Origin: Secundilactobacillus collinoides DSM 20515 = JCM 1123
GTDB taxonomy: Bacteria > Bacillota > Bacilli > Lactobacillales > Lactobacillaceae
Reading direction: 5' to 3'
DNA length: 64,000 bases
NCBI RefSeq assembly: GCF_001435975.1
Contig: NZ_AYYR01000053.1
Span: forward strand, 72,132-136,131
In this document: piece by piece, positions 37,210 to 47,064 of the stretch
Position numbering within the stretch: position 1 is the first letter of the stretch
Layout: the number at the start of each line of letters is the position of its first letter
Translations under genes and position numbers: made by a program
Notes under the pieces: model-generated
Database searches by the model: none
The model's input: the letters and a program-made list of their open reading frames with translations, nothing else
Told to the model about the DNA's origin: nothing

Positions 37210-37285
37210 ACGCTGCGGTATCCGCTAACACAGAACCCCCGTTCCTCAGTGGCTGGGTGTTGTCCGATTCAAATAACCGATGTGT

Positions 37286-37326
37286 AAAAGGACCTGAGAA
37301 ATCAACCGACTTCTCAGGTCCTTTTT
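37286..37326. terminator. Bidirectional terminator pepC/gpmA
   Basis: A perfect 15-bp stem AAAAGGACCTGAGAA / TTCTCAGGTCCTTTT with a 10-base loop lies between the convergent pepC and gpmA genes. Confidence 0.95.
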
Positions 37327-37334
37327 AATGCTGT

Positions 37335-38012
37335 TTACGCCTGACCCCAAATTTGTTTATCCGTAACGTTGAGTTGCTCATCAAACGTATAACAGATTGG
37401 CAATCCATTCGGAACTTCCAAATGATCAATCGCCTGATCGTCAATTTGTTCAATATACTTGATCAATGCGCGCAAGGTACTGCCATGGGCCACAACGAGC
37501 TGATTATGACCGTCCAGCAGCCGGGGGGCAATCTGATCTTGCCAGTAAGGCATTAGGCGGTCATAAGCCATTTCCAGGCTCTCGCCACGCGGTTCCGTGA
37601 CGCCAAGACTGACGTAACGCGGATCCTTATCAGGTTCATCCAAGAGCGGCGGCACGACCTTGTAACTTCGGCGCCAGAGTTTAAACTGCTTGTCGCCAAC
37701 CTCTTTTCTGACGCGCTCCTTATACTGCCCGCGCAAGGCACCATAATGACGTTCGTTCAACCGCCAAGATTTCGTTTCAGGCACGTACAGCTGATTGGTT
37801 TCTTCCAACACAATGTGTGCAGTCATTATGGCCCGTTTCAGCATTGATGTGTGCATGTGGTCAAACATGATTCCGTCGTGGGCAATCAGCTGACCGGCTT
37901 CGTGTGCTTGACGAATCCCCTTCTCTGTTAGGGAAACGTCACTCCACCCGGTAAAAATATTATCCCGGTTTGCTTCGCTTTCACCGTGACGTAGAATTAC
38001 TAATTTAGACAT
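37335..38012 (-). CDS. gpmA: 2,3-bisphosphoglycerate-dependent phosphoglycerate mutase
   Basis: Glycolytic interconversion of 3- and 2-phosphoglycerate. 225 residues; phospho-histidine H9 in [10 protein letters not shown], Glu in [11 protein letters not shown], second His in [12 protein letters not shown]. Single gene with its own promoter (38051-38079). A phosphatase paralogue is unlikely given the complete GpmA signature. Confidence 0.95.
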   Translation of the reverse strand: MSKLVILRHGESEANRDNIFTGWSDVSLTEKGIRQAHEAGQLIAHDGIMFDHMHTSMLKRAIMTAHIVLEETNQLYVPETKSWRLNERHYGALRGQYKERVRKEVGDKQFKLWRRSYKVVPPLLDEPDKDPRYVSLGVTEPRGESLEMAYDRLMPYWQDQIAPRLLDGHNQLVVAHGSTLRALIKYIEQIDDQAIDHLEVPNGLPICYTFDEQLNVTDKQIWGQA

Positions 38013-38050
38013 TCTCTTTCCCTCATTTCTAAATGCTCATTCATACACAG

Positions 38051-38079
38051 ATTTTACTAGGGTTAGGGGCGTTTAACAA
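38051..38079 (-). promoter_or_regulatory. gpmA promoter
   Basis: Minus strand -35 TTGTTA (38074-38079), 17-base spacer, -10 TAAAAT (38051-38056). Confidence 0.75.
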
Positions 38080-38142
38080 GTTAGGCGGCATAAAATGGTG
38101 TCATTTCGTCCACTAGGGAATATTTTGTTGACTGATCTGCAT

Positions 38143-38197
38143 AAAAAGACGACCTACAACAAAGACCAAATGGCCCCTATTATATGTCGTCTTTTTA
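38143..38197 (-). terminator. Terminator of the AEC permease gene
   Basis: AAAAAGACGAC and GTCGTCTTTTT are perfect arms with a 30-base loop, just past the 38252 stop; A/T tracts make it potentially bidirectional. Confidence 0.75.
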
Positions 38198-38251
38198 TTT
38201 TAACAGCGACAATGCTGTTTTCCATAGTAGCGAAAAAACCGCTGTCCCACG

Positions 38252-39199
38252 CTACTTATTCAACAACACCATCAATATCGGGATAACCAGCAAACTCAAT
38301 AACGTTGTTTCAGTAACCATAACGGCGGCGAAACTTGAATCCGCTCCGTATAATTTTGAAACAACCGGCGCGTTTGTCATAACTGGCATTGCGGATTGAA
38401 TGATAAAGACCTGCTTCATCATGATCGGCATTGCAGTGGGCAGTACCAACAATGACATCAGTGCAGGGGCAGCAAGAAACCGACCGAATAAAATACCGAG
38501 ATTGGCTCTCGTGAGTGTCAAATCGTGCAAACTGACATTCGCCACGGCAATCCCAATGAAAATCATCGATAACGGCACTGTTAAACCGCCGACGTAGTTC
38601 AAATCAGCCATAATGAATTTGGGCAATTGAATCTTCAATAAGACCAACACAACGCCGACCATAAATCCAAGCAATGGTGGTGAAAAGACCTTTTTCAGAG
38701 TTTGGGATAAACTGAATTTGTAATCCCCCTGCCCATCACGTTGAATCAAATAAACACCCAATGTCCAAAAAATCGTGGTGTTAGCCATGTAATAAACCAA
38801 AATGTATGGCAGACTCTTTGCTTCACCGAACAACGCAACGTTGACCGGCAAACCGACAAACACCGTATTAGAATTAAAGAACATTGATTCAAAAAGGCCC
38901 ACGTGAGTCTTTTTAATATGTAGCACCCGAGCAAACACGATCGATATTACGAACAAGATCATCATTGACAGGACAGGAAACCGGAGATCCGGCAACGTAC
39001 TGATCAGCCGTTTGAACGTAAATTTATCAACAATCGTGTACGCCATATAGGCTGGCAGCGCAACCTGGGTCACCAACCGGGCAATTAATTTGCTTGCCTT
39101 CTCGTCAAACCAACCCAAGTTTGTCAGCAGGTAGCCCAACGCAATCATTATCAAGATTTCGACCACGCCCGCTACACTATGAGCGAACAGCAACAACAT
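38252..39199 (-). CDS. AEC family permease (auxin efflux carrier-like, malate/organic acid type)
   Basis: Integral membrane transporter of 315 residues with about ten helices in two inverted five-helix repeats (GYLLTNLGWFDEKASKLIARLV at the N-side). Lactic acid bacterial members include malate permeases; the substrate here is not decidable. ATG 39199 has GGAGGTGA upstream. An extended -10 promoter TGCTATAAT is at 39245-39253 and a weak cre-like site GGAAACCGCTTACG at 39301-39314. Single gene. Confidence 0.88.
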   Translation of the reverse strand: MLLLFAHSVAGVVEILIMIALGYLLTNLGWFDEKASKLIARLVTQVALPAYMAYTIVDKFTFKRLISTLPDLRFPVLSMMILFVISIVFARVLHIKKTHVGLFESMFFNSNTVFVGLPVNVALFGEAKSLPYILVYYMANTTIFWTLGVYLIQRDGQGDYKFSLSQTLKKVFSPPLLGFMVGVVLVLLKIQLPKFIMADLNYVGGLTVPLSMIFIGIAVANVSLHDLTLTRANLGILFGRFLAAPALMSLLVLPTAMPIMMKQVFIIQSAMPVMTNAPVVSKLYGADSSFAAVMVTETTLLSLLVIPILMVLLNK

Positions 39200-39614
39200 T
39201 TTTGACTCACCTCCAATCAATTCTCACATTAAAAATTAATTTTCATTATAGCACAACTCTATCACCTGATTTCAGGTCCGCGCAAAATTCTTTGTGGGAA
39301 ACCGCTTACGGTGATAGGCGGGCACCAAAAGAATCCTGTGAATTTTTCTAATATATAATAACGCAGGACGCATCCCCACACTAAAAGTCAAAAGATGAAC
39401 CAGAATGCCATTTTTTATCAGTCAGACATTTTTCGGTCAACCACTTCAACTTGTTAAAGATTCATTTACTATCCAGTCGTTTTATGATGTAATGGTAAGG
39501 TTAGACAAGTAGGCGCATCAATTTGTTAAAATCTTTTAAAACTTTACCAAATGTTTAGAGTCTGTCAAGATTTTGCCATATAATGCAGGAAGATTTAAAA
39601 GGCGAGGAAAGTAT

Positions 39615-40727
39615 ATGTCATCTAATAATTCGAATCAGGATCCAGGGGAATATTCACGACGTAGTGACACGCAACACTTTAAACGACGGCCTAAGAAACA
39701 TCATGGTTTGCTGTGGAGCCTGCTCATTATCGTCCTGATTGTCGTTACTGGTGGAATTGCTTACGGGTATCATATGTATAACACCGCAAAGACCACCTTT
39801 AACAAAACGTATGATTCAGGAAATGTTAAAAAGTTGCGAAACGTCTCTGCCGTGTTAAAAAACGGTAAACCATTTTCAATCTTGTTAATGGGAACCGATA
39901 CTGGCGCTCTAGGCCGGCACGATACCGGCCGGACCGATACCATGATCATCGCAACTGTCAATCCGCAGAAAAAAACGGCTTACTTGACCAGTATCCCGCG
40001 TGATACGCGGGTCCAAATCGATGGCGATTCACAGTCATATGAGAAGATCAACGCTGCCTACACTATCGGCGGTGCATCAACCGCAGTCGACACTGTCCAA
40101 ACGTTGCTCGATGTGCCAATTGACTTTTACGCCATCGTCAACATGGGCGGACTGGAAAAGATGGTCAACGCAGTTGGGGGCGTCACCGTCACCCCTACGC
40201 TGACTTTCAAGTACGGTGCTGCCAACGTGACGAAGGGGAAGAAAGTGACCCTGAACGGAAAACAGGCACTGGATTATTCACGGATGCGTGAAGAAGATCC
40301 ACTCGGCGATTACGGCCGTCAGAAGCGACAACGGCAAATCATTCAAAAACTGGTTATCAAGGGCATGGGCATTTCCTCATTGACCCGGTATAAGACCATT
40401 TTGAATTCATTGAACGGTAACTTGAAGACAGATATGACGTTTAATGACATGATTACGATCAGAAGCCGTTACGGCGATGCAACGCACCATATTAAGTCTG
40501 AAACCTTACAGGGAGAGGATGCCATGATTGATGGTATTTCCTACCAGATTCCAACGCTTACTGAATTACAAAAAATTTCAAACCATATTCGCACGACGCT
40601 TGATTTGAAAAAATCATCAAAACTCACTTCGAGTTCCACTGGTACTGGTGATGACAGTTCATACACGAGCTCAACTACCGGTACGACAACTCAGGGCGGG
40701 TCAACAAACGGGTATACCGGATATTAA
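39615..40727 (+). CDS. LytR-CpsA-Psr family wall polymer ligase
   Basis: Attaches anionic polymers or polysaccharide to peptidoglycan at the outer membrane face. 370 residues from ATG 39615 with GAGG upstream. A basic cytoplasmic tail (about 1-32) precedes one membrane helix (LLWSLLIIVLIVVTGGIAYG), then the LCP domain with ILLMGTDTGALGRHDTGRTDTMIIATV, PRDTR and YGRQKRQRQII. The C-terminus is a Ser/Thr/Gly-rich tail. A -10 TATAAT is at 39579-39584. The 415-base gap upstream has no other gene. Confidence 0.92.
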   Translation: MSSNNSNQDPGEYSRRSDTQHFKRRPKKHHGLLWSLLIIVLIVVTGGIAYGYHMYNTAKTTFNKTYDSGNVKKLRNVSAVLKNGKPFSILLMGTDTGALGRHDTGRTDTMIIATVNPQKKTAYLTSIPRDTRVQIDGDSQSYEKINAAYTIGGASTAVDTVQTLLDVPIDFYAIVNMGGLEKMVNAVGGVTVTPTLTFKYGAANVTKGKKVTLNGKQALDYSRMREEDPLGDYGRQKRQRQIIQKLVIKGMGISSLTRYKTILNSLNGNLKTDMTFNDMITIRSRYGDATHHIKSETLQGEDAMIDGISYQIPTLTELQKISNHIRTTLDLKKSSKLTSSSTGTGDDSSYTSSTTGTTTQGGSTNGYTGY

Positions 40728-40737
40728 TTGTAGTACT

Positions 40738-40773
40738 AAAAAGGACTTGGAAAACAATTTCCAAGTCCTTTTT
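40738..40773. terminator. Terminator after the LCP gene
   Basis: AAAAAGGACTTGGAAA and TTTCCAAGTCCTTTTT, perfect 16-bp arms with a 4-base loop; it also serves the converging ManO-like gene. Confidence 0.95.
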
Positions 40774-40829
40774 GTGTTCATAATTTATCAGTCGCTTATC
40801 AGTAAAAATACCATCTTGACCATCACTGG

Positions 40830-41156
40830 TTAACGTTTTGTTTTTGCGCGGTAATGCCGCACTGTGCCCGTCGGTAAATAGTGATTCAAAACGTGCAGCA
40901 GCTGACGGGTTCGGCTGGTCACAAAGTGGAATTGACGGCCGTCTGGTGCTTCCACGATAATGCCGCGATAAAAATGGCGGAGGACGACTTGAACCCACAC
41001 CACCCGCATTTGAACGTAGGGAATGGTTATTTTGCCCATTGTTTGCGCGTCAAACACTAAACCGCGATTGCCAAGTGTCAGCTCACCAGCATACGCGTGA
41101 AGCCCTGTTTTGAAATAATTAGCTTTGACCGTCACGTACTCACTGTCATTTTGCAT
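40830..41156 (-). CDS. DUF956 family protein (ManO-like) of mannose PTS operon
   Basis: 108 residues starting MQNDSEYVTVKANYF. It matches DUF956 proteins encoded after IIABCD genes of mannose-family PTS in lactic bacteria (ManO); function unsettled. ATG 41156 follows GAGG by 8 bases; a GTG at 41165 lies in the ribosome site. It is the last gene of the PTS cluster. Confidence 0.85.
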   Translation of the reverse strand: MQNDSEYVTVKANYFKTGLHAYAGELTLGNRGLVFDAQTMGKITIPYVQMRVVWVQVVLRHFYRGIIVEAPDGRQFHFVTSRTRQLLHVLNHYLPTGTVRHYRAKTKR

Positions 41157-41161
41157 CTTCG

Positions 41162-42019
41162 TCACCTCATTAGGCCGCTAATCCTAGTAACCCCGACCAG
41201 TACCCAAGGATGCCGATAATAAATAACGCAATAATCAGCCAAAGCGGTTTTACCCGGTGTCTGAGAAGCCAAAAACAGCCCAGTGTCAACGCCAGTGCAA
41301 CAATACCAGGCAATTAACTGGTCTAGCAGTCCCTGCCCTGTCAGACGGTTTAAATGGCCATTAACATAGACGTGAGCGATAGTCCCTGGGAAATAAATGG
41401 TCGTCCAGCGCGGCACCAGCACGCCCATAATGAACATTCCGACGATTGAGGCCCCCTGGGTCAGTTTCGGAATAAGATTGCCGCTGAGAACCCGGACAAT
41501 ATCCGTCCCCTCGCGGTAGCCCAGCTGTTGGGTCTTCCAGCGAAACACCAACCGCATGATATTCCAGCCAAAGAAGAAAATTGCGGGGCCTAACAGACCG
41601 GTACCACCCTTGATCAAGCCGACTGCAAAGGCCGCTAATACCGGTCGCAACGTGCCCCACCAAACCGGGTCGCCAATACCGGCTAACGGCCCCATCATGC
41701 CGATTTTTGTGCTGCTGATCTCATCGCCAGTAATGGATGCACCGTTTGCCTTTTGTTCTTCCATGGCAAGCACAACGCCCGTTACCGTTGACTGCATGTA
41801 CGGCATCGTGTTAAAAAATGCCAGGTGGCGTTGCATGGCCTCGATCTGATCTTGTTTATCCGGGTATAACCGTTTGATGGCCGGCACCATCACGTAGGCA
41901 AACCCTAAATTTTGCATCCGCTCGTAGTTCCACGAAGCCTGTTCAAAACCTGACCGCCAAAATACTGATAATAAATCGCCGCGGGTCAATTGCCGCGGCG
42001 TTTGTTGTTTATTTGTCAT
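41162..42019 (-). pseudogene. PTS mannose-family IID component, C-terminal frameshift
   Basis: IID membrane subunit. Residues up to about 245 are normal (RGDLLSVFWRSGFEQASWNYERM, MMGPLAGIGDPVWWGTLRP). After LLDQL the frame reads IAWYCCTGVDTG and is unlike any IID. In the +1 frame the same DNA reads LPGIVALALTLGCFWLLRHRVKPLW and on to GLLGLAA, the canonical C-terminal membrane helix, ending at TAA 41170-41172. One extra A/T near 41314-41316 explains it. Either a recent mutation or a sequencing error; function may be lost or modified. Start taken at ATG 42019. Confidence 0.85.
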
Positions 42020-42031
42020 GTTCATGCCTCA

Positions 42032-42847
42032 CTATAGGTCTTCTAGTTCACGATCCAGATCATCCAGCTCTTCGTCAAGCGGGTCGGAAGCTGAACCGCC
42101 GCCAGTCCCATTATCATGGTGCTGCGGTGATAACTGAATATAAATAATGGCTAAACAAACGCCAATCACCCCAAGCGCAACCATGTTCAATGCCTTGACT
42201 GCCGCCAGGGCAAACCCAATGAAGAAAAACGGCCACAGTGCCTTGCTGGCCATCATGTTGATCAACATGGCATAACCGACGACCACAATGAATCCTGCCG
42301 CAACTGCTAACCCGTTTGTAATAACCGCTGGGATGGCATCCAGTCCCGTATGAATCAACTGCGTAGGAATCAGCATGACAGCGCCCATTGGCACCGCAAC
42401 ACGTAACCCCTGCAGTGCTAAGCTTGTCAGGTGCAGCCAGGAAACATTGTTCAGATTCCCCCGAGCTACCTGATGATCAGCAACGTGGACGAGTTTGACG
42501 ACTAAGATACGCACGAGTTTCGTAAAAATCTGGCCACATACAGCGACAGGAACCGCAATGGCAATTCCCATAGCAGTACTGACGTGCGCTGGCCCGCAAA
42601 CCAGGTAGGCCGCAACGACCGAAGCTAAAGCGGCGTCCGGTGACACCGCTGCCCCAATGTTCATCCAGCCCAGCGCAATCAATTGAAGACTGCCGCCTAA
42701 CAGCACGCCGGCTGCAATGTGTCCAGTAGCAATCCCGACCAAGGTACAGGCTACAAGCGGCTGGTGAAAGCCCCATTCATCAAGAATACCTTCCACACCG
42801 GCCAAAAAGGCAATTATTAACATGCTGACCACTACAAGCGTGCTCAT
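42032..42847 (-). CDS. PTS mannose-family IIC component
   Basis: Membrane permease subunit of a mannose/fructose/sorbose-type phosphotransferase system, 271 residues. It has the signature GVLLGGSLQLIALGWMNIGAAVSPDAALA near 50-78 and several hydrophobic helices. The C-terminal tail is acidic (DELDDLDRELEDL). Between IIB and IID; GGAGGAAT precedes the ATG. Sugar specificity is not readable. Confidence 0.93.
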   Translation of the reverse strand: MSTLVVVSMLIIAFLAGVEGILDEWGFHQPLVACTLVGIATGHIAAGVLLGGSLQLIALGWMNIGAAVSPDAALASVVAAYLVCGPAHVSTAMGIAIAVPVAVCGQIFTKLVRILVVKLVHVADHQVARGNLNNVSWLHLTSLALQGLRVAVPMGAVMLIPTQLIHTGLDAIPAVITNGLAVAAGFIVVVGYAMLINMMASKALWPFFFIGFALAAVKALNMVALGVIGVCLAIIYIQLSPQHHDNGTGGGSASDPLDEELDDLDRELEDL

Positions 42848-42877
42848 TCAATGATTCCTCCCGTCACGCTAGTGCTA

Positions 42878-43381
42878 TTAAAGACCCTTTTTCGTCAATA
42901 GAACGCTCAAATCCTGCTTCTTATCAGCCGGAACCTTTTGGGCGTACACATCGAGGTGTGCGTCATCATGGAGATACCGGATGGCATCAACAGCGGCTTG
43001 GTCTACCGCAATCGCATCCGTTAGCATGGTCATCCCATCTTGATACGACAATGAGCCTATATTAACGCCAGTGCGACTCAGGTCAACACCGCCCTTAACT
43101 AGCGCAACCATATCCTGAACCGTTTCCGTCAAAATCAACGATTTAAAAACGTCGAACCGCGGGTCTTGGAAAATTTGAATCATCTTGTTTACGGTAATAA
43201 CGTTGGCCTTCACCCCAGCGGGCGCAGCCTGGGTGATCAGTGTTTTGCGCAACTTGTCCTGCGCCACGCCATCTGACACCACTAAGATTCTGTTGGGCGT
43301 CACAGTACTTGTCCACACCGTAGCCACCTGCCCGTGCAGCAGACGACTGTCTACCCGTGCCAAACGAATATCCATGGTCAT
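42878..43381 (-). CDS. PTS mannose-family IIB component
   Basis: Cytoplasmic phosphocarrier subunit, 167 residues. The phosphorylated His is in RVDSRLLHGQVATVW (His16, or His14 if ATG 43375 is used). Fold and length normal for family 54631-type IIB; C-terminus LTKKGL. Overlaps the IIA stop by 4 bases (ATGA), so translation is coupled. Confidence 0.93.
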   Translation of the reverse strand: MTMDIRLARVDSRLLHGQVATVWTSTVTPNRILVVSDGVAQDKLRKTLITQAAPAGVKANVITVNKMIQIFQDPRFDVFKSLILTETVQDMVALVKGGVDLSRTGVNIGSLSYQDGMTMLTDAIAVDQAAVDAIRYLHDDAHLDVYAQKVPADKKQDLSVLLTKKGL

Positions 43382-43797
43382 AGTAAGTCATCCTCTTCTT
43401 CAGAATTTGTCAGGTCGAGGTGGCGAATACCCTTGCGACCACTATTTTCAAGGTGCGTGACAACATCGGCGAGCGGCTGCTCACGCAACGTGTACGCATC
43501 GATCATCATTGGTAAATTCAAACCAGTCAGCAACGCCATTCGCGCTGTGTCTTGAGCCACTAACTGGCTGGCCACGTTAAACGGCGTCCCGCCCCAAAGA
43601 TCGACCAAAAACAACACTTGGTCGTCCTTATCAAACGCATTAAGTGCCTGTTCATACTTTTTCTTCAAATCAGCTGGTCCTTCAGAAGCTTGAAACGTCA
43701 CAGCCGTCACCTTGGCTTGTTTGCCGAAGATCATGGTTGCTGACTGTAAAATACCGCTTGCAAAGTCACCATGACTCGCAACGATCATCGCGATCAT
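43378..43797 (-). CDS. PTS mannose-family IIA component
   Basis: First phosphoacceptor of this PTS, receiving phosphate from HPr. 139 residues from ATG 43797 (MIAMIVASHGDFASG) with active His9. GGGGAGG is upstream, and the longer frame is not used. It is a separate IIA, not fused to IIB. First gene of IIA-IIB-IIC-IID-DUF956. A probable -10 TATGAT lies near 43868 on the minus strand, with a weak cre-like TGAAAACCGTTCCA (43900-43913) upstream. Confidence 0.92.
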   Translation of the reverse strand: MIAMIVASHGDFASGILQSATMIFGKQAKVTAVTFQASEGPADLKKKYEQALNAFDKDDQVLFLVDLWGGTPFNVASQLVAQDTARMALLTGLNLPMMIDAYTLREQPLADVVTHLENSGRKGIRHLDLTNSEEEDDLL

Positions 43798-43951
43798 GCT
43801 GTGTCCTCCCCTGCGTATCAATTGATTAATTGCGGGCCAATAATGACGCCGCAATCATTTCGTTAATCATATCACACCATAGTGCTTCCAGTCATGACTT
43901 GGAACGGTTTTCAGTTGTGGTTTAACTGGATCGTAACCAAGGCAAATCTGT

Positions 43952-44587
43952 TTAGGCGTGAGCCGTCGTTAAGCTGAGGATCTCTTCTGGAAATGCCAAG
44001 ACATAGTCAGCCTCGCTGACCCCGCGCTGATTTTTTGCGCCCCAGGCCACCAGTCCAAACTTGATTCCAGCCGCGTGGGCCGCCTGCAGGTCGTACTGCG
44101 TGTCACCAATATAGACGGTCTCATCAGGGTCAGCCTGCGCACGTTTCATCGCCAATAAAATCGGGTCAGGGGCAGGCTTGCCGCGTTTCGTATCCTCAAA
44201 GAACACAAATTGACTAAAATATTGATCTAGTCCTAGCGGGGTCACATCACGTTCAAATTCATATTTTTGTTTCGAGGTCATAATCGCCAGGTCAATTCCC
44301 GGGGTGGCGTGAAGCTGTTTCAACATTGCTTCGATTCCGGTATACAACCGGACTTCATCCTGGTGATTGGGAATCTCATCGGCCCACTCCTGCAGGATTG
44401 TCGGAATCTGCTCTGCCGGTACCTTTAATTGTTTAAGTGCATCAAGGCTCGTGATGCCGAAAGTCTTGGTCAGCGCTTCATATGTATGCGGCAAATTGTG
44501 GTCAATCATGACCTTATCTAAGGCTTTCATATACATGCTTTCCGTATCAAGTAAAGTCCCGTCAATGTCAAATATAAATGTCTTCAT
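43952..44587 (-). CDS. HAD-superfamily phosphatase (Gph-like, beta-phosphoglucomutase subfamily)
   Basis: 211 residues, class IA HAD: motif I FDIDGTLLDTES (Asp7, Asp9), motif II MTSKQKYEF, motif III Lys in RGKPAPDP, motif IV VYIGDTQYD. Probably a sugar-phosphate or phosphoglycolate phosphatase; substrate not determined. It lies upstream of the PTS cluster by about 150 bases, which suggests a sugar-phosphate role only weakly. Confidence 0.85.
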   Translation of the reverse strand: MKTFIFDIDGTLLDTESMYMKALDKVMIDHNLPHTYEALTKTFGITSLDALKQLKVPAEQIPTILQEWADEIPNHQDEVRLYTGIEAMLKQLHATPGIDLAIMTSKQKYEFERDVTPLGLDQYFSQFVFFEDTKRGKPAPDPILLAMKRAQADPDETVYIGDTQYDLQAAHAAGIKFGLVAWGAKNQRGVSEADYVLAFPEEILSLTTAHA

Positions 44588-44666
44588 GTGTGTTCCTCTC
44601 TTTTCGTGGGTCGTCTGTCTGTATTATATCGATTCCGACGCTAGATAAGCAAGTTGTTACCGTACT

Positions 44667-44713
44667 AAAAAAACGACCTATGCGCCTCGAAAGCAATCAT
44701 AAGTCGTTTTTAA
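44667..44713 (-). terminator. Terminator after tRNA-Leu
   Basis: AAAAACGACCTATG and CATAAGTCGTTTTT form a 14-bp stem with one mismatch, 4 bases past the tRNA 3' end on the minus strand. Confidence 0.8.
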
Positions 44714-44716
44714 TTA

Positions 44717-44802
44717 TGCGGCCAAGAGGACTCGAACCTCCACCGGGAAAACCCCGACAAGATCCTTAATCTTGCGCGTCTGCCAGTTCCGCCATGGCCG
44801 CA
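44717..44802 (-). tRNA. tRNA-Leu (TAA)
   Basis: 86-base type II tRNA with matched acceptor arms TGCGGCC/GGCCGCA, anticodon loop with TAA flanked by CAAGA/TCTTG, long variable arm, and T-arm GGTTCGAGTCC. Confidence 0.95.
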
Positions 44803-44870
44803 TCAACAAGAAATAATATATCAAAAATATCACTTGTTTTCAATAGTTTTTGCAAAATTTGTATAAAAAA

Positions 44871-45749
44871 CTATTCTGCGTTGACTGTAGTACCCTGTCG
44901 ATCGATGCCTAGGATCCGCATACTGCCGGTCATATTCATGTCTGTGAGTTTCTGGCGCAAAATAATTAATTGCGGCTCCGTTCCGAAGGTCGCAATGGTT
45001 GGCCCAGCACCACTCAAATAAGTGCCGTAGATGCCTAACTTATGTGCAGCTTCACGAATAACGGGTAATTCCGGCACTAATTTTGTGCGCACGGTCTCGT
45101 GAAATTCATCTCGTTCCATCATATGACTGGCAAGCTCCCAGTTGCCCGTTGCTAAAGCGGCGACCACCACGTTAGCAACACTGCTGCCCTTGACGGCTTG
45201 CGCTAATGGCAACGAATCCGGCAAAGCGTTTCGGCTGTCACTGGTTAGTAGTTGTTCATGCTTGATAAACGTTAATACTTTAAGTTCCGGCATCGATAAT
45301 TTGACGGTCGTGGCAGTCTCGCCATCAAAATTGGCAACCACCACATCACCCAACAATGCTGGGGCAACGTTATCAGGATGGCCCTCCATCCTCGTTGCAA
45401 TCGTGACCTGGTCGGCCAGCGACAAATGAAGTTCACCTAAAGCATCCGCAATCTTAACCCCGGCTACAATGGCCGTTGAGGAGCTGCCGAGACCACGGGC
45501 GACCGGAATGTCAGACATCACGCTCAGTTGGTGCGGTTTCAAATCGGGGGCAACTTTTAGGGCTGCCTGAACGATCAAATTGTTTTCGTCGGTCGGAACA
45601 TCCGATCCCAACGCATGATTAACGCGCCACTTCTCAGTCTCTTCCTCGACGATCACCGTCATGTACAAGTGAAACGCAATGCCGATTGAATCAAACCCCG
45701 GACCCATGTTGGCCGAAGTTGCTGGTACCCGAATAATAATTTTTCCCAT
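44871..45749 (-). CDS. thrB: Homoserine kinase
   Basis: GHMP kinase phosphorylating L-homoserine for threonine synthesis. 292 residues; substrate loop ATSANMGPGFDSIG (10-23), ATP loop ARGLGSSSTAIVAG near 88, and GTYLSGAGPTIATF near the C-terminus. Starts 2 bases after the hom stop, with GGAGG inside hom. Threonine synthase (thrC) is not in the window. Confidence 0.95.
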   Translation of the reverse strand: MGKIIIRVPATSANMGPGFDSIGIAFHLYMTVIVEEETEKWRVNHALGSDVPTDENNLIVQAALKVAPDLKPHQLSVMSDIPVARGLGSSSTAIVAGVKIADALGELHLSLADQVTIATRMEGHPDNVAPALLGDVVVANFDGETATTVKLSMPELKVLTFIKHEQLLTSDSRNALPDSLPLAQAVKGSSVANVVVAALATGNWELASHMMERDEFHETVRTKLVPELPVIREAAHKLGIYGTYLSGAGPTIATFGTEPQLIILRQKLTDMNMTGSMRILGIDRQGTTVNAE

Positions 45750-45751
45750 TT

Positions 45752-47035
45752 CTACGCCTCCAATACCGGATAAATTGCTTTAACATCAGCTAGACGCTGC
45801 ATTGTATTTGTAAAGTGCGCCTCTGCCACCAGACTGGCCGCAGTGACTTCAAGACTCGTCCAGGCTTGGTGCGGGTCAAACCCGCGAATCGTCATCTCGT
45901 TGCTGATCTGCGCACCTGCGAACGATAGTTTAATGTTTTCTGCCAAACTGTCTGGATCGTCTGTCGCGACCAATACCCAATAACTGCTGTTGCCGCTAAC
46001 GCGTTTCGGCTGTGTCTCAGCCACTTTAAGTGCAAACGGGTATACTTCCCCGTTTGAAGTAATGGTCTGCCCAACGTGGATCAAATCGGCCACCACACTG
46101 TTTCCAGTCGGCAGCTGACCTGCACCGGGGCCAACGTACAACGCCGTTCCGATATTTTGACTTTTGACTAACACCGCGTTGTGTTCATTGCGAATCTGCG
46201 CAATCGGTTGATTCTTGTGCACCACCATCGGCGCCACGGCCAACCGAATACCCTCAGCTGTCAGATCAGATAAGCCGATCAATTTTAATTCGTACCCAGC
46301 GGCCTGAGCTGCTTTCACGTCATCAATCGCCAGTTCACGAATACCAGTGATGGCAATGTCTGACTGAGGAACCGAGATACCAAAGGCCATCTTCGTCAAA
46401 ATGGCAAGCTTATAAGCGGCGTCAAAGCCATCCACGTCATTGGTCGGATCACTTTCAGCAAACCCTTTTTCCTTGGCGGCCTTCAGCGCTTGATCATAAG
46501 TCAGCCCCTGTTCATCCATCTGGGTCAAAATAAAGTTGGTTGTTCCGTTTAAAATCCCAGCAATCGTATGCACCTGATCAGCTTTATAAGCGGTTCTCAG
46601 AATCTGAAGGATCGGGATTCCACCGGCCACACTTGCTTCATAGCGCAATGCGACCCCGTTTTTCGTTGCAAGCTCTGCCAGTTCATCACCGTACTGGGCA
46701 ATGAGATCTTTGTTAGCGGTCACCACATGTTTATGGACAGTTAACGCCCGTTCAATCAAAGTCTTCGCTTCGTTCACTGAGCCCATGACCTCAACAATAA
46801 TGTCAACCGACTTGTCGTCCAGCAACTGATCAATGTCCGTTCCTAAAGCAACATCCTGTAAGTATGCTGCCCGTTTGCGATCTGGATTTGCAATTATTGC
46901 CTTCACAATTTCAAACGACAATCCCGTTTGTTGAGCAATTAATTTTTGTTCTTCTTTCAATATGCGGACGACGCCGCTGCCAACCGTTCCCAGGCCGACA
47001 ATCCCTATTCTAACGTTCTTCAAGACCGCCTTCAC
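45752..47035 (-). CDS. hom: Homoserine dehydrogenase
   Basis: NAD(P)H-dependent reduction of aspartate semialdehyde to homoserine. 427 residues: nucleotide-binding GLGTVGSGVVRIL, catalytic core with TANKDL and GILNGTTNFILTQM, and C-terminal ACT domain (about 350-427). GTG 47035 is used; TTG 47023 is possible. It follows the SprT-like gene by 29 bases and leads thrB. Confidence 0.95.
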   Translation of the reverse strand: MKAVLKNVRIGIVGLGTVGSGVVRILKEEQKLIAQQTGLSFEIVKAIIANPDRKRAAYLQDVALGTDIDQLLDDKSVDIIVEVMGSVNEAKTLIERALTVHKHVVTANKDLIAQYGDELAELATKNGVALRYEASVAGGIPILQILRTAYKADQVHTIAGILNGTTNFILTQMDEQGLTYDQALKAAKEKGFAESDPTNDVDGFDAAYKLAILTKMAFGISVPQSDIAITGIRELAIDDVKAAQAAGYELKLIGLSDLTAEGIRLAVAPMVVHKNQPIAQIRNEHNAVLVKSQNIGTALYVGPGAGQLPTGNSVVADLIHVGQTITSNGEVYPFALKVAETQPKRVSGNSSYWVLVATDDPDSLAENIKLSFAGAQISNEMTIRGFDPHQAWTSLEVTAASLVAEAHFTNTMQRLADVKAIYPVLEA

Positions 47036-47064
47036 CTCATCTATTTATCAAATACATTTATTTT

